Shown here: positions 24,515 to 32,618 of the stretch, piece by piece
How the letters are laid out: each line of letters starts with the position of its first letter
Position numbering within the stretch: position 1 is the first letter of the stretch
Assembly (NCBI RefSeq): GCF_011492945.1
Contig: NZ_CP045119.1
Location: 3,162,001-3,226,000 of the forward strand
Length of the DNA: 64,000 bases
Source: Rubrobacter tropicus
Lineage (GTDB): Bacteria > Actinomycetota > Rubrobacteria > Rubrobacterales > Rubrobacteraceae
Direction of reading: 5' to 3'
The notes under the pieces: model-generated
The model's input: the letters and a program-made list of their open reading frames with translations, nothing else
Database searches by the model: none
What the model was told of the DNA's origin: nothing
Translations under genes and position numbers: made by a program

Positions 24515-25110
24515 GGACGTTTTTTCGGGGGCGGGTTTGAGACCCGCCCCCGACGGGCGGGGGCGGAAGAGGCCGGGTTGTTTTTGGTTTGTTCCTTCTC
24601 CTGGGACTCGGTTTGCCTGGCGCCTTCTATACCTTCCGGGTGGGCCGTGAGGCCGCCGCCGCGGACGGTGGCGCCTATTATTAGGCCGGCGCTGACGAGG
24701 ACTATGTTCTTGATGATGTACTGGCCTTCGAGGGTGGGGGCGTAGGGGAAGGCGGTGAAGACCTCGCCGGGGAAGAGGAAGAGCGGGGAGGCCGCGCCGA
24801 CCATCTGGAAGGCGAGGAGGAGCAGGGTGAGGCGCATGAGCCGGCCGGAGATCAGGCCGAGCCCGATGGCGCATTCGAGCGTCGCGAGCAACACCAGGCT
24901 GACGCTTCCGGGCAGGAGGCCGAGGGTGAGCACGTCTATGGTGTCGACGGCCAGCGTCTGGGCGGGGCTGAGGCCGGGGAAGAACTTGAGCAGGCCGAAC
25001 CAGAGGAAGACTACGCCCAGAGCGACGCGCAGGATGACGACGCCGTGGCGGGCCATCCAGTGCGTGATCCCGACGTCCACCGACTCTAGCGGGCCAGGCA
25101 ACGTTCTCAT
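24511..25110 (-). CDS. DoxX family membrane protein
   Basis: 199 residues with four transmembrane helices: ILRVALGVVFLWFGLLKFFP, LLPGSVSLVLLATLECAIGL, MRLTLLLLAFQMVGAA and IIKNIVLVSAGLIIGATV. DoxX proteins are quinone-linked or oxidoreductase-associated membrane subunits. A Lys-Phe-Phe after helix 1 and the acidic Glu in helix 2 are typical. The C-terminal 45 residues are polar and unusual in length. ATG at 25110 follows ACGGAGG. An inverted repeat of GGGGGCGGGT type lies inside its 3' end. Confidence 0.82.
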   Translation of the reverse strand: MRTLPGPLESVDVGITHWMARHGVVILRVALGVVFLWFGLLKFFPGLSPAQTLAVDTIDVLTLGLLPGSVSLVLLATLECAIGLGLISGRLMRLTLLLLAFQMVGAASPLFLFPGEVFTAFPYAPTLEGQYIIKNIVLVSAGLIIGATVRGGGLTAHPEGIEGARQTESQEKEQTKNNPASSAPARRGRVSNPPPKKRP

Positions 25111-25246
25111 CGCGCAAACCTCCGTAAGGGCTCGACCGCTGGCACAAGTATCGTACGCGCCGGCGGACCCGTCGGATGACGGTTTCGCACCATTGCGTCG
25201 GCTTTGTGAGCTTTCTAACGCCCGGCTCGCGTGGTAGTTTAAGTTC

Positions 25247-26731
25247 ATGGAGAATAACGAGATCCGGGTCCGGTACGCGCCGAGCCCGACGGGGATGCTG
25301 CACGTCGGCGGGGTCAGGACCGCCCTCTTCAACTGGCTCTTCGCCCGCAAGAACGGCGGCACGTTCGTCCTGCGGATAGAAGACACCGACCTGGCCCGCT
25401 CGACCGAAGCGTCCGTGGACCAGCTGGAGCGCTCCCTGCGTTGGATCGGCCTGGACTGGGACGAGGGCCCGGGCATCGGCGGCCCGCATCCCCCGTACCG
25501 CCAGACCGAACGCTTCGACCTCTACCGCGAGGCGGCCAAAAAGCTGCTCGACTCGGGCGCGGCCTACTACGACTTCGCCACCTCAGAAGAGCTGGCCGAG
25601 ATGCGGGAGCGGGCCAGGGCCGAGAAGCGTCAGCCGATCTACACCGGCGGCGAGTACAGGGAGATGGACCCCGCCGAAGCGAGGAAGAAGATCGAAGCAG
25701 GGGAGCCCTACACCGTTCGGTTCAAGACCCCGCGCGAGGGGCAGACCGTCGTCGAGGACATGATCCGGGGCCCCGTCACGTTCGAGAACTCGAACCTCGA
25801 AGACTTCGTCCTCATGAAGTCCACGGATACCCCGACCTACAACTTCGCGGCGGCGGTCGATGACGCGGAGATGAGGATCAGCCACGTCATCCGGGGCGAC
25901 GACCACCTCTCCAACACGCCGCGCCAGATTCTGATCCTCGAAGCCCTCGGCAACACCCTGCCCGGCTTCGCCCACGTCCCGATGGTCCTCGGCCCGGACA
26001 AGAAGAAACTGTCCAAGCGCCACGGCTCGGCCCACGTCGAGGAGTTCGCGGCCCAGGGCTACCTGCCGGACGCCCTCTTCAACTACCTGGCCCTGCTCGG
26101 CGCCGGCTACGCGGCGGACGAGGAGATCTTCTCCCGCGACGAACTGGCTGAACGCTTCCGCGTAGACCGCGTGAGCGGCAACCCGGCGGTCTTCGACGAG
26201 AACAAGCTCCGCTCCATAAACGCCGTCTACATCCGCCGCATGAGCCCGTCCGACCTCGCGGACATGGCGACCCCAATGCTCGTCGAGTCCGGTGCAGCGA
26301 CGCAAGAAGAGCTGGAAGCGGACAGGCCGCGCCTGGAGAACATAATGGACCTCCTCAAGGAGCGCATCGCCCTCACCACCGACATCCCCGACGCCGTCGG
26401 CTACTTCTACGGCGGGACCCTCGACTACGACGAGGCCGAGTTCGAGAAGCAGTTCGGCAAGGACTTCGTCCGCGAGAACTTCCCCGAGCTCGCCGAACGC
26501 CTCAAGGCGCTGCCGGAGTGGACCGAGGAGTCCATAGAAGAAGCCGTGCGCGGCCTCGCCGCGGAGAAGGAGAAGGGCGCGCGGCACCTCATCCACCCCC
26601 TGCGCTTCGCCACGACCGGCCGCACCGTGAGCGCCGGCCTCTTCGAGACGATGCTGCTGCTCGGCCGCGAGCGCAGCCTGGCGCGGATCGAAGACGCCGC
26701 GCAGAAGATGCAGCGGCTCTCGGTGGGCTAG
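25247..26731 (+). CDS. gltX: Glutamyl-tRNA synthetase
   Basis: 494 residues, class I aminoacyl-tRNA synthetase charging tRNA-Glu (and possibly tRNA-Gln). HIGH-type motif in APSPTGMLHVGGVRTALF at residues 9-26, KMSKS-type motif in KKLSKRHG (about 247). The anticodon-binding region fills the C-terminal third. A tRNA-Glu gene lies 147 bases downstream on the same strand, so the enzyme and its substrate are neighbours. The weak ribosome site before the ATG at 25247 leaves a little doubt about the start. Confidence 0.95.
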   Translation: MENNEIRVRYAPSPTGMLHVGGVRTALFNWLFARKNGGTFVLRIEDTDLARSTEASVDQLERSLRWIGLDWDEGPGIGGPHPPYRQTERFDLYREAAKKLLDSGAAYYDFATSEELAEMRERARAEKRQPIYTGGEYREMDPAEARKKIEAGEPYTVRFKTPREGQTVVEDMIRGPVTFENSNLEDFVLMKSTDTPTYNFAAAVDDAEMRISHVIRGDDHLSNTPRQILILEALGNTLPGFAHVPMVLGPDKKKLSKRHGSAHVEEFAAQGYLPDALFNYLALLGAGYAADEEIFSRDELAERFRVDRVSGNPAVFDENKLRSINAVYIRRMSPSDLADMATPMLVESGAATQEELEADRPRLENIMDLLKERIALTTDIPDAVGYFYGGTLDYDEAEFEKQFGKDFVRENFPELAERLKALPEWTEESIEEAVRGLAAEKEKGARHLIHPLRFATTGRTVSAGLFETMLLLGRERSLARIEDAAQKMQRLSVG

Positions 26732-26832
26732 TCAGCGTCTCAGCCTGTCAGCACTTCAGCTTTTTCTCTTGCTGACAGGCTGAGAGCCGCCGCGGGCGGC
26801 GTGCTGACCGGCTGACCGGCCGAAACCGCTTT
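26731..26832 (+). repeat. Heptad-repeat element and gltX terminator
   Basis: Contains TCAGC/GCTGA units and ends GAAACCGCTTT. CAGCCTGTCAGCA at 26741 pairs with TGCTGACAGGCTG 17 bases later, with a T-rich loop, and can act as a terminator. Second stem GCCGCCGCGGGCGGC follows. Confidence 0.6.
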
Positions 26833-26877
26833 GACGTAGCCCCTCTCTTCCGATAAACTCTGCCGGCTTCTAAGCAC

Positions 26878-26950
26878 GGCCCCATCGTCTAGAGGCCAAG
26901 GACATCGCCCTCTCACGGCGAAAACCCGGGTTCGAATCCCGGTGGGGTCA
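26878..26950 (+). tRNA. tRNA-Glu (anticodon CUC)
   Basis: Acceptor GGCCCCA pairs with TGGGGTC, discriminator A. D-arm starts TCTAGAGGCC, anticodon loop CCTCTCACG gives CTC, and the T-arm GGGTTCGAATCCC is canonical. No CCA is encoded. Confidence 0.95.
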
Positions 26951-26989
26951 CTCTTTCCGGTTCGCGTTCGGGCGGGCCTTCTGCGTACC

Positions 26990-27541
26990 TTATCGGTTTT
27001 TGACCCACCGTTGGGATCGGGGGAATTCCAGGATCGTCACCACGCGGGCATCTGTTTGCGAAGGGTACGACGTCGCGACGTCGTACCCCGTGTAATCGGC
27101 GCTGACTTTGGTTCCCTTCTGGAGATCGGCACCGGACGCCCTCGCTCTTTGGGTGTTTTGTTTTTCCCGGAAGATGTCGGTCTTTCCCGTGATATCGAAG
27201 TACATCTTTTCGCAGCCGGGCTCGAGCGGTCCCCTGTCTCCTCCGCAGTCTGCGTCGGGATCTTCTTCGACAAGTATCCAACTACCCGGGCTATTTGGCA
27301 CCTGGAAAGAACCCTCGCCTCGCTCCGTTATGACGCCGGTCAAGATTTGCCGGGCGTCCTGCTTGACCGTGGGTTCTTGTAGCATGGCACTGCTCTGCTC
27401 CGTCGTGCCCTTCGGCCTGTCGTCGTTGGCTCCTCGCGCCCGCGTGTTTTGACCATCTCGGACGCAGGCAGACGTCGCGACGAATATGAGCATTAGCATC
27501 GCCAGGCCAACCTTCGAGGTTTTGGGGATCAAGTCACTCAT
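26990..27541 (-). CDS. Hypothetical lipoprotein
   Basis: 183 residues. The N-terminus GLAMLMLIFVATSAC is a lipoprotein signal ending in a Cys (about residue 25), suggesting attachment to the outer face of the membrane. The mature part is polar, with a DADCGGDRGPLEPGCEKMYF segment containing two further cysteines that could form a disulfide. It resembles small OB-like secreted domains but I cannot assign it. The ATG at 27541 has only a weak ribosome site; a later Met is possible. It is preceded by the PAP2 gene on the same strand. Confidence 0.65.
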   Translation of the reverse strand: MSDLIPKTSKVGLAMLMLIFVATSACVRDGQNTRARGANDDRPKGTTEQSSAMLQEPTVKQDARQILTGVITERGEGSFQVPNSPGSWILVEEDPDADCGGDRGPLEPGCEKMYFDITGKTDIFREKQNTQRARASGADLQKGTKVSADYTGYDVATSYPSQTDARVVTILEFPRSQRWVKNR

Positions 27542-27587
27542 CCTGGTGTAGGGTACGCTGGAGATTCGGAGTAGATTCCTGTCAGCT

Positions 27588-28160
27588 TCATGCCAAAAAC
27601 AGAAACGCAAAGGCGGCCCCCACAGCCGTCCCCGCGAGCGTCTGCGACGGGGTATGCGCGGTGAGCTTGAGGCGGGACCAGACCACGAGCGGTAGCGCGA
27701 ACAGGAAAAGCAACCCCAGAGGACCGAGCAGGAGAAGCCCCGCAACGGCCGCGTGGCCGGCGACGGCGCAGTGGGCGCTTGCCTTCCAGACGAGGGTGAT
27801 GGCGGCGACGGCGGCGCTGGCGAGGCCCATCGAGAGGGTCAGGAGGAAGAGGTCGCGCGGGGCGTCGAGTAGCGCGAGCGCGACCAGGAGCGCCACAAAC
27901 GCCGAGAGCAGGACCAGCGCGGGTATCAGGCGTTCGGCCCTGGCCGAGATCCAGAAGTCCCCGACCCGCCTGCGGCGGCGCATCAGGAACACGTACCCGG
28001 CGACGACGGCCGCCGCGAGGAGTTCGAGCGCCACGTAGAGGACAGCTCTTCCGGTTCCGGCCTCGGCTAAGGCCACGAGGGCGTAGAGCGCGGTGAAGAT
28101 GAAGAAGGGGTTGAGGAGGTTGGTGGCGGCCCGGGCTAGGGTGGGGGTGTGTTTATCCAT
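27588..28160 (-). CDS. PAP2-like membrane protein
   Basis: 190 residues and six hydrophobic helices. The second half carries remnants of a PAP2 phosphatase site: KASAHCAVAGH around residue 125 and SRLKLTAHTPSQTLAGTAVG near 165, where the histidines sit as in motifs 2 and 3. The first motif KxxxxxxRP is not seen, so activity is doubtful. Probably a phosphatidic-acid-phosphatase-related lipid or undecaprenyl phosphatase relative. The ATG at 28160 overlaps a divergent start inside CCATGG, so one start is probably different. Confidence 0.68.
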   Translation of the reverse strand: MDKHTPTLARAATNLLNPFFIFTALYALVALAEAGTGRAVLYVALELLAAAVVAGYVFLMRRRRRVGDFWISARAERLIPALVLLSAFVALLVALALLDAPRDLFLLTLSMGLASAAVAAITLVWKASAHCAVAGHAAVAGLLLLGPLGLLFLFALPLVVWSRLKLTAHTPSQTLAGTAVGAAFAFLFLA

Positions 28161-28983
28161 GGTGGGTAGAATAGGGCGCGTGCAACGCCCGCGCACACCC
28201 GAGGTTCCGGACGAGGAGACGATCGCGCTGTGGTACGAGATCGGCCGCGCGCACTCGGAGGCCGGGGGCGGCGGGCGTCTGGCCTGGAAGCTCGGGCTTA
28301 CGGTGGTCTGCGTGGTGGCGGCGCTGGTGCTGCTGTCCGCGCCGGTCTTCGGGACGGCGTGGGCCGGGCCTTTCGCCCCCGTGGTGCCGATCGTGGTCGG
28401 GGCGTCGATCGGCGGCGGGGCGTTCGCGTGGAAGCGGTTGCGGCTGCGGGGGAGGATCGAGGCGCCCCGGCGGTTGCTGGCCGAGAAGGGGCTGGACGCC
28501 TCGCGCCCGGCGCGGGACGGTCTTGGCGCGTACTACGACGCGCAACTCGTGCTGCTGAGGTGCGAGTACGAGTTTCTGCTGGGCCGCGGCGCGGCCAAGT
28601 CCGCGCGGCTCTTCGAGGAGTCGTTCGGGTTCGCGCCGGAGGACGCGTTCGAGGCCGGGCCGTTGAGCGTGTTGCCAGACACGGAAGAGATGAGAAAGCT
28701 CAGAGAGGGGTGGGAGACCAGGATCTCCTCCCGCGTCCGACGCGGCGCGCAGCCGCCGGTCCTGGGCCTGCGGGAGGACGCGGCGTATCGCGTCTTTCCG
28801 CGGGAGATGACCGTGCCGGCGGAGTTGGCGACGCGGCGGGCGTACCTGGAGATCTCGAACAAGCTGCTCGTGGAGCGTTACGGGAGGGAACCCGGCGCCG
28901 TGCCGGAACCGTTGCGGCGCAGGGCGGGGCGGGACCTGCGGGAGTACGGGGCGCTGGTCAGGAAGTCAGGGCGACGGCCGTGA
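28159..28983 (+). CDS. Hypothetical protein with two membrane helices
   Basis: About 274 residues. A pair of transmembrane helices (about 40-75, LGLTVVCVVAALVLLSAPVF and PVVPIVVGASIGGGAF) precedes a soluble, Arg/Glu-rich C-terminal domain of about 180 residues. I do not recognise the family. The first ATG overlaps the divergent PAP2 gene; a GTG at 28180 is an equally good start and would leave room for promoters. It converges with the Yip1 gene, overlapping its end by 26 bases. Confidence 0.6.
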   Translation: MVGRIGRVQRPRTPEVPDEETIALWYEIGRAHSEAGGGGRLAWKLGLTVVCVVAALVLLSAPVFGTAWAGPFAPVVPIVVGASIGGGAFAWKRLRLRGRIEAPRRLLAEKGLDASRPARDGLGAYYDAQLVLLRCEYEFLLGRGAAKSARLFEESFGFAPEDAFEAGPLSVLPDTEEMRKLREGWETRISSRVRRGAQPPVLGLREDAAYRVFPREMTVPAELATRRAYLEISNKLLVERYGREPGAVPEPLRRRAGRDLREYGALVRKSGRRP

Positions 28984-29539
28984 CCCAGACGAGCGCGCTC
29001 CCGACAGGCACGAAACCGACTAGCGCCGCGATGACGGCCGTAAGAAAAGAAGCCTCGTAGACCTCCTTGATGGCGATGCCCATAAGGACCAGCAGCGCGT
29101 AAGGCACGGCTATGGAGCCCAGGATCGGGACCCACGCCAGCGCGAAGGCCGCGTAGGAATAGGCCAGGAGCCTGTACACTTGCGAGAACTCGGCGACCTT
29201 GCCGACGAACGTCCTGATCGAGAGCAGGTAGACCCCGGCCGCGACTCCCACGCCGGCCGGGGAGAGCAGCGCGAAGAGGAGCCCCTCGACGACCGCGGCC
29301 CTGAGGTCGCTGGCGCTTATCCCCCCGGAGACCGCGTTGGAGACGAGGGCGACCGCCGCGGCGAGAACGGCGAAGACGGAGCCGACGAGCAGCGTGAACA
29401 GGACGGGTTCCTTCAGGGGCCCATCGGCCCGGAAGTTCGAGAAAAAGACCCTGGGAGAGAAGAGGACGGCCCGAACCGTCGCGAGGGCGCTGGCGACGGG
29501 ACGGTTTAGGCTGAACTCCGGGGCTTTGGAATTCTGCAT
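28958..29539 (-). CDS. Yip1-domain membrane protein
   Basis: 193 residues with five hydrophobic helices after a short soluble head (SLNRPVASALATVRAVLFSP, then FFSNFRADGPLKEPVLFTLL). The helix pattern and the conserved FRADGPL-x-EPVLF entry fit Yip1-like bacterial membrane proteins. Function in bacteria is unknown. The ATG at 29539 is preferred over an upstream in-frame Met. Ends inside the opposite-strand gene. Confidence 0.75.
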   Translation of the reverse strand: MQNSKAPEFSLNRPVASALATVRAVLFSPRVFFSNFRADGPLKEPVLFTLLVGSVFAVLAAAVALVSNAVSGGISASDLRAAVVEGLLFALLSPAGVGVAAGVYLLSIRTFVGKVAEFSQVYRLLAYSYAAFALAWVPILGSIAVPYALLVLMGIAIKEVYEASFLTAVIAALVGFVPVGSALVWVTAVALTS

Positions 29540-29630
29540 GGGTCGAAGTATACCTTCCGGCGGGGAAATTCTTGCCAAACCGCCGCCCGAAAACTAGACT
29601 AGGGTTCTTCGCAACAGCGGTGGCGGAAAG

Positions 29631-30164
29631 ATGAGGCGAGGGATGTTCAAGCTCGGGGTGGCGGTGGTCCTTGTGGTCGAGGTCGTTGGTTTTTTGCTGC
29701 TCACGCTGGTAACCCCGGCGGTTCCGGCCTGGGTACTCGTTCTCCTCCTCCCTTTGACCGTCGGCATCGCGCTCGTCGTTCGCCGCGAACTAGACAGCCC
29801 GGCCCACAGGCTCAGGCGCCTCTCGCCCGAGGCGATCACGGGCCACAGGCCCCGCCGCCCGGCCGCGGAGTCTCCCGAAACCCTCTCCCGCTCCATCGCC
29901 GAGCGGGCGGGCGAGATCCGGCGCGCCCTCACCGAGCTCCCCGCCGACGAGACCCGCGTCGAGATGTGCGCCCTCGGCTACCGCGCCTGCGCCAACGACA
30001 TGATCACGCTGACCCACCTCATCAATGAAGCCCTCCCGAACGCCCCCCTCCTCCGCCGCCTCAAGCTCCGCCGCGCCCGCAAGAGGGCCATAGACGCCCT
30101 CGCCGAAGCCCGCGAAGCGATACCGTCCGAAGCGCTAAGGGCATCGCGACAGGAACAGCAGTAG
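29631..30164 (+). CDS. Hypothetical membrane-anchored helical protein
   Basis: 177 residues. Two hydrophobic helices (about 8-28 and 32-50) are followed by a basic linker and a soluble helical domain with LTELPADETRVEMCALGYRA. No known domain recognised. It is the only gene between two divergent or convergent pairs, and its stop lies just before a heptad-repeat element. Start at 29631 is supported by GGCGGAAAG upstream only weakly. Confidence 0.6.
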   Translation: MRRGMFKLGVAVVLVVEVVGFLLLTLVTPAVPAWVLVLLLPLTVGIALVVRRELDSPAHRLRRLSPEAITGHRPRRPAAESPETLSRSIAERAGEIRRALTELPADETRVEMCALGYRACANDMITLTHLINEALPNAPLLRRLKLRRARKRAIDALAEAREAIPSEALRASRQEQQ

Positions 30165-30332
30165 AGCTGTCAGCCATCAGCCTTCAGCTATCAGCCTTTT
30201 AAGACCCTAGGCGCTGCGCTACGCGATCCAGGATATGCGGGAACCGCTTCGGCTCGACTGGGCTAAGCCCGGCATGTCCCTGCTGAAAGCTGACAGCCAA
30301 AAGCTGACAGCTGAGAGCTACCAGCTAAACCG
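30165..30332. repeat. Heptad-repeat element with inverted arms
   Basis: Left arm about 30166-30200 is AGCTGTCAGCC, ATCAGCCTTCAGC, TATCAGCC; right arm about 30280-30326 is the inverse (GCTGAAAGCTGACAGCC, AAAGCTGACAGCTGAGAGC). The right end CTAAACCGCT overlaps the last codons and stop of the NifU-domain gene. The centre is unique sequence. Confidence 0.75.
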
Positions 30333-30567
30333 CTACTATTTCGCGGACTTCCGGCACTTCGCGCCGGATCAGGCTCTCTATGGCGTAGGCGAAGTCTAGT
30401 TGGGAGAGGGGGCAGCCTTTGCAGGCGCCTAGCATCTGGATGCTGACGGTGCCGGTCTTCTCGTCGCAGGCGACTATACGGGCGTCTCCGCCGTCGGCTT
30501 TCAGGGCGGGGCGCACTTTGTCCAGGGCTTCCTGGATCCGGCTCCGCATGTCGCGCTTTTCCTGCAT
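30325..30567 (-). CDS. NifU C-terminal domain Fe-S scaffold protein
   Basis: 80 residues, all one NifU-type domain. The core LKADGGDARIVACDEKTGTV, then MLGACKGCPLSQLDFAYAIE carries the CxxC pair that binds a transferable Fe-S cluster. Such stand-alone Nfu proteins mature other iron-sulfur enzymes, which would suit the Fe-S-rich lut complex nearby, although that link is inference. The short stop region lies in a repeat arm. No promoter visible before 30567. Confidence 0.85.
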   Translation of the reverse strand: MQEKRDMRSRIQEALDKVRPALKADGGDARIVACDEKTGTVSIQMLGACKGCPLSQLDFAYAIESLIRREVPEVREIVAV

Positions 30568-30662
30568 CCCGCGAAGATTATATACGAGCGATCCGACGTG
30601 TCTGTGACGGGCGGTAGTAGAATGTAGCGCCTTGCAGGGTTTGTCTTTACGGGAGGAAGAGC

Positions 30663-31823
30663 ATGACGGACGATGGACGGAACCTGCTCGTGATCGGGGC
30701 GCCCGAGCACGACGCTTACGCCTACCACCTCTCCGGGTTCATGGCGCCGGATGACGTGATCTGCCTCCGCATAGACGGCGAGACGCACCTCGCGGTCTCC
30801 TCCCTGGAGTACGGCCGCGCGAAGAAGGCCGCCCCCGTGGACGAACTGCTCTCCTACGAGGAACTGGAGATCCCCAAACTGGCCCGCGAGCTGAAGAGCG
30901 GCTCGAAAGCCTACGCCCGGGCGATCCGGAACCTCCTGGAGAGGCTCGGCGCCCCCGACCCGACCCTGCACGTCCCCCCCACCATGGCCGTCGTCTACGC
31001 CGACGCCCTTCGCGAGAGCGGCCTCACGCTCGTCCCGGACGGCAAGCTCTTCGACGGCCTGCGCCGCGCCAAGTCGCCGGAGGAGGTGGACCACGTCGAG
31101 AAGGCCCAGAGGGCGGTCGAGGAGACCTGCGAACACGCCGTCGGCATCCTGAGGGATGCGGAGGTTGGCGAAGACGGCGTGCTTCTCTGGCGCGGCGAGG
31201 CCCTGACGAGCGAGACTCTACGCTCCGAGATAAACGTGGAGCTTCTGCGCCGCAACTGCCTCGGCGACGGCACGATAGCCGCAGGCGGCTCACAGGCCGC
31301 AGACCCACACGAGAGGGGCAGCGGCCCCTTGAAGGCCGGCGAGGCGATCATCCTGGACATCTTCCCGATGGACCTTTCGAGCCGCTACTACGCCGACATG
31401 ACCCGCACCTTCGTCAAGGGCGAGCCGGGCGCGGAACTCCGAAAGATGTACGAAGCCGTCCTGGAGAGCCAGGAGGCCGCCCTCGCCATGATCGGGCCGG
31501 GCGTCGACGGCAAGGACGTCCACGAGAAGGTGTCCGAAATCTTGCACGACGCCGGCTACAAGACGCAGGTCCACGACCGCGAAGAAGGCAAACCGCTCAC
31601 CGAGGGCTTCTTCCACGGCACGGGGCACGGCGTCGGCCTGGAGATCCACGAAGCCCCCCGCCTCGGCGTAACCGGACAGAAGCTCATCCCGGGCGACATA
31701 GTCTCCGTAGAACCAGGCCTCTACTACCCCGAGGTCGGCGGCGTCCGCATCGAAGACCTCGTCCTCGTCACCGAGGACGGCAGCCGCAACCTGACCCGCT
31801 TCCCGAAACAGTTTGTTGTTTAG
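30663..31823 (+). CDS. M24 family metallopeptidase (Xaa-Pro type)
   Basis: 386 residues. Creatinase/aminopeptidase-P fold with an N-terminal creatinase-like domain (about 1-140) and a pita-bread catalytic domain. The five metal ligands are visible: Asp in IILDIFP, Asp in YYADMTR, His in HGTGHGVGLEIHE, Glu in VSVEPGLY and Glu in GGVRIED. It probably trims Xaa-Pro from peptides in the cytosol. ATG has GGGAGGAAGAGC immediately upstream. Length is typical. Confidence 0.92.
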   Translation: MTDDGRNLLVIGAPEHDAYAYHLSGFMAPDDVICLRIDGETHLAVSSLEYGRAKKAAPVDELLSYEELEIPKLARELKSGSKAYARAIRNLLERLGAPDPTLHVPPTMAVVYADALRESGLTLVPDGKLFDGLRRAKSPEEVDHVEKAQRAVEETCEHAVGILRDAEVGEDGVLLWRGEALTSETLRSEINVELLRRNCLGDGTIAAGGSQAADPHERGSGPLKAGEAIILDIFPMDLSSRYYADMTRTFVKGEPGAELRKMYEAVLESQEAALAMIGPGVDGKDVHEKVSEILHDAGYKTQVHDREEGKPLTEGFFHGTGHGVGLEIHEAPRLGVTGQKLIPGDIVSVEPGLYYPEVGGVRIEDLVLVTEDGSRNLTRFPKQFVV

Positions 31824-32019
31824 GTTTTAGGCTTCAGATTCGAAACGGACACTTGTCCTTGTGGAGCATTCGGAGCCTGTTTTGGAGCCGGGTGTGGCCC
31901 CGAATCGGTAGGTTCTTTCGGGGAGGGGACGTCGGGGGAGCGTCTTGCTGGGCGAATGCCTGGGGGAGTACGGACCCGGGGTTCTTGTGTCCAGCGAGGA
32001 GCCGAAGGCTTGTGAGCCG

Positions 32020-32535
32020 TCGTCACGCTCCACTCGGAGGGTTGGAGCGCGAAGGCCAGCCGGCTACCTGAGGGCACACAAATCCACGGTACACCGTGCC
32101 CTAAAGCGGTGGGCGGAAGAAGGGCCGGAAGGGCTCGAAGACAGGCGCCCGGCTCGGCCCCCCGGGGTGCGCAAGGTGACCCTGCGGGTAATGGAGGCGG
32201 TGAGGCGACTGCAGCAGAACCCCGATCTCGGCGAGTTCCGCGTACACGCCGCCCTGGCGCAGATAGGCATACAACTGAGTCCGAAGACCTGCGGGCGCAT
32301 CCTTGCCCTGAACCGCGAGCTCTACGACCTGGAGAAGCCGAAGGGTCCGGCCAAGGAGAAGAAGGAGATGCCCTTCGTCGCGCGCCTTGCCCCGAACGCG
32401 GGACCTCGCCTCCTACCTCAGCGTGCTCTACGCCGCGGTGGAGCGCTACGGCTCGCCCGAGGCGCTGGTGACCGACGGCGGCGGTATCTTCCGGCAGGCG
32501 CTGTTCGCATACACGAGGCCTGGGGTTAGCTTCTC
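32020..32535 (+). pseudogene. Degraded DDE-type transposase (IS481/rve-like)
   Basis: A helix-turn-helix remnant (GYLRAHKSTVHRALKRW) is followed by EGLEDRRPARPPGVRKVTLR and GEFRVHAALAQIGIQLSPKT, typical of IS481/IS3-like transposases. At about 32380 the sequence jumps, after KEKKEMPF, to a different frame reading YLSVLYAAVERYGSPEALVT and DGGGIFRQ, the second acidic block. The first catalytic Asp region is missing, so an internal deletion and frameshift have inactivated it. No terminal inverted repeats were found. The gap 31824-32019 holds unreadable, probably decayed, sequence. Confidence 0.75.
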
Positions 32536-32618
32536 GGCCTACCTGTTCTCAGAACTTCGCGGTGCCCGGATAGGGGCCGAGGCAGTACCGCACGCGGGCG
32601 GTCCTTCGGACGGCGTCC

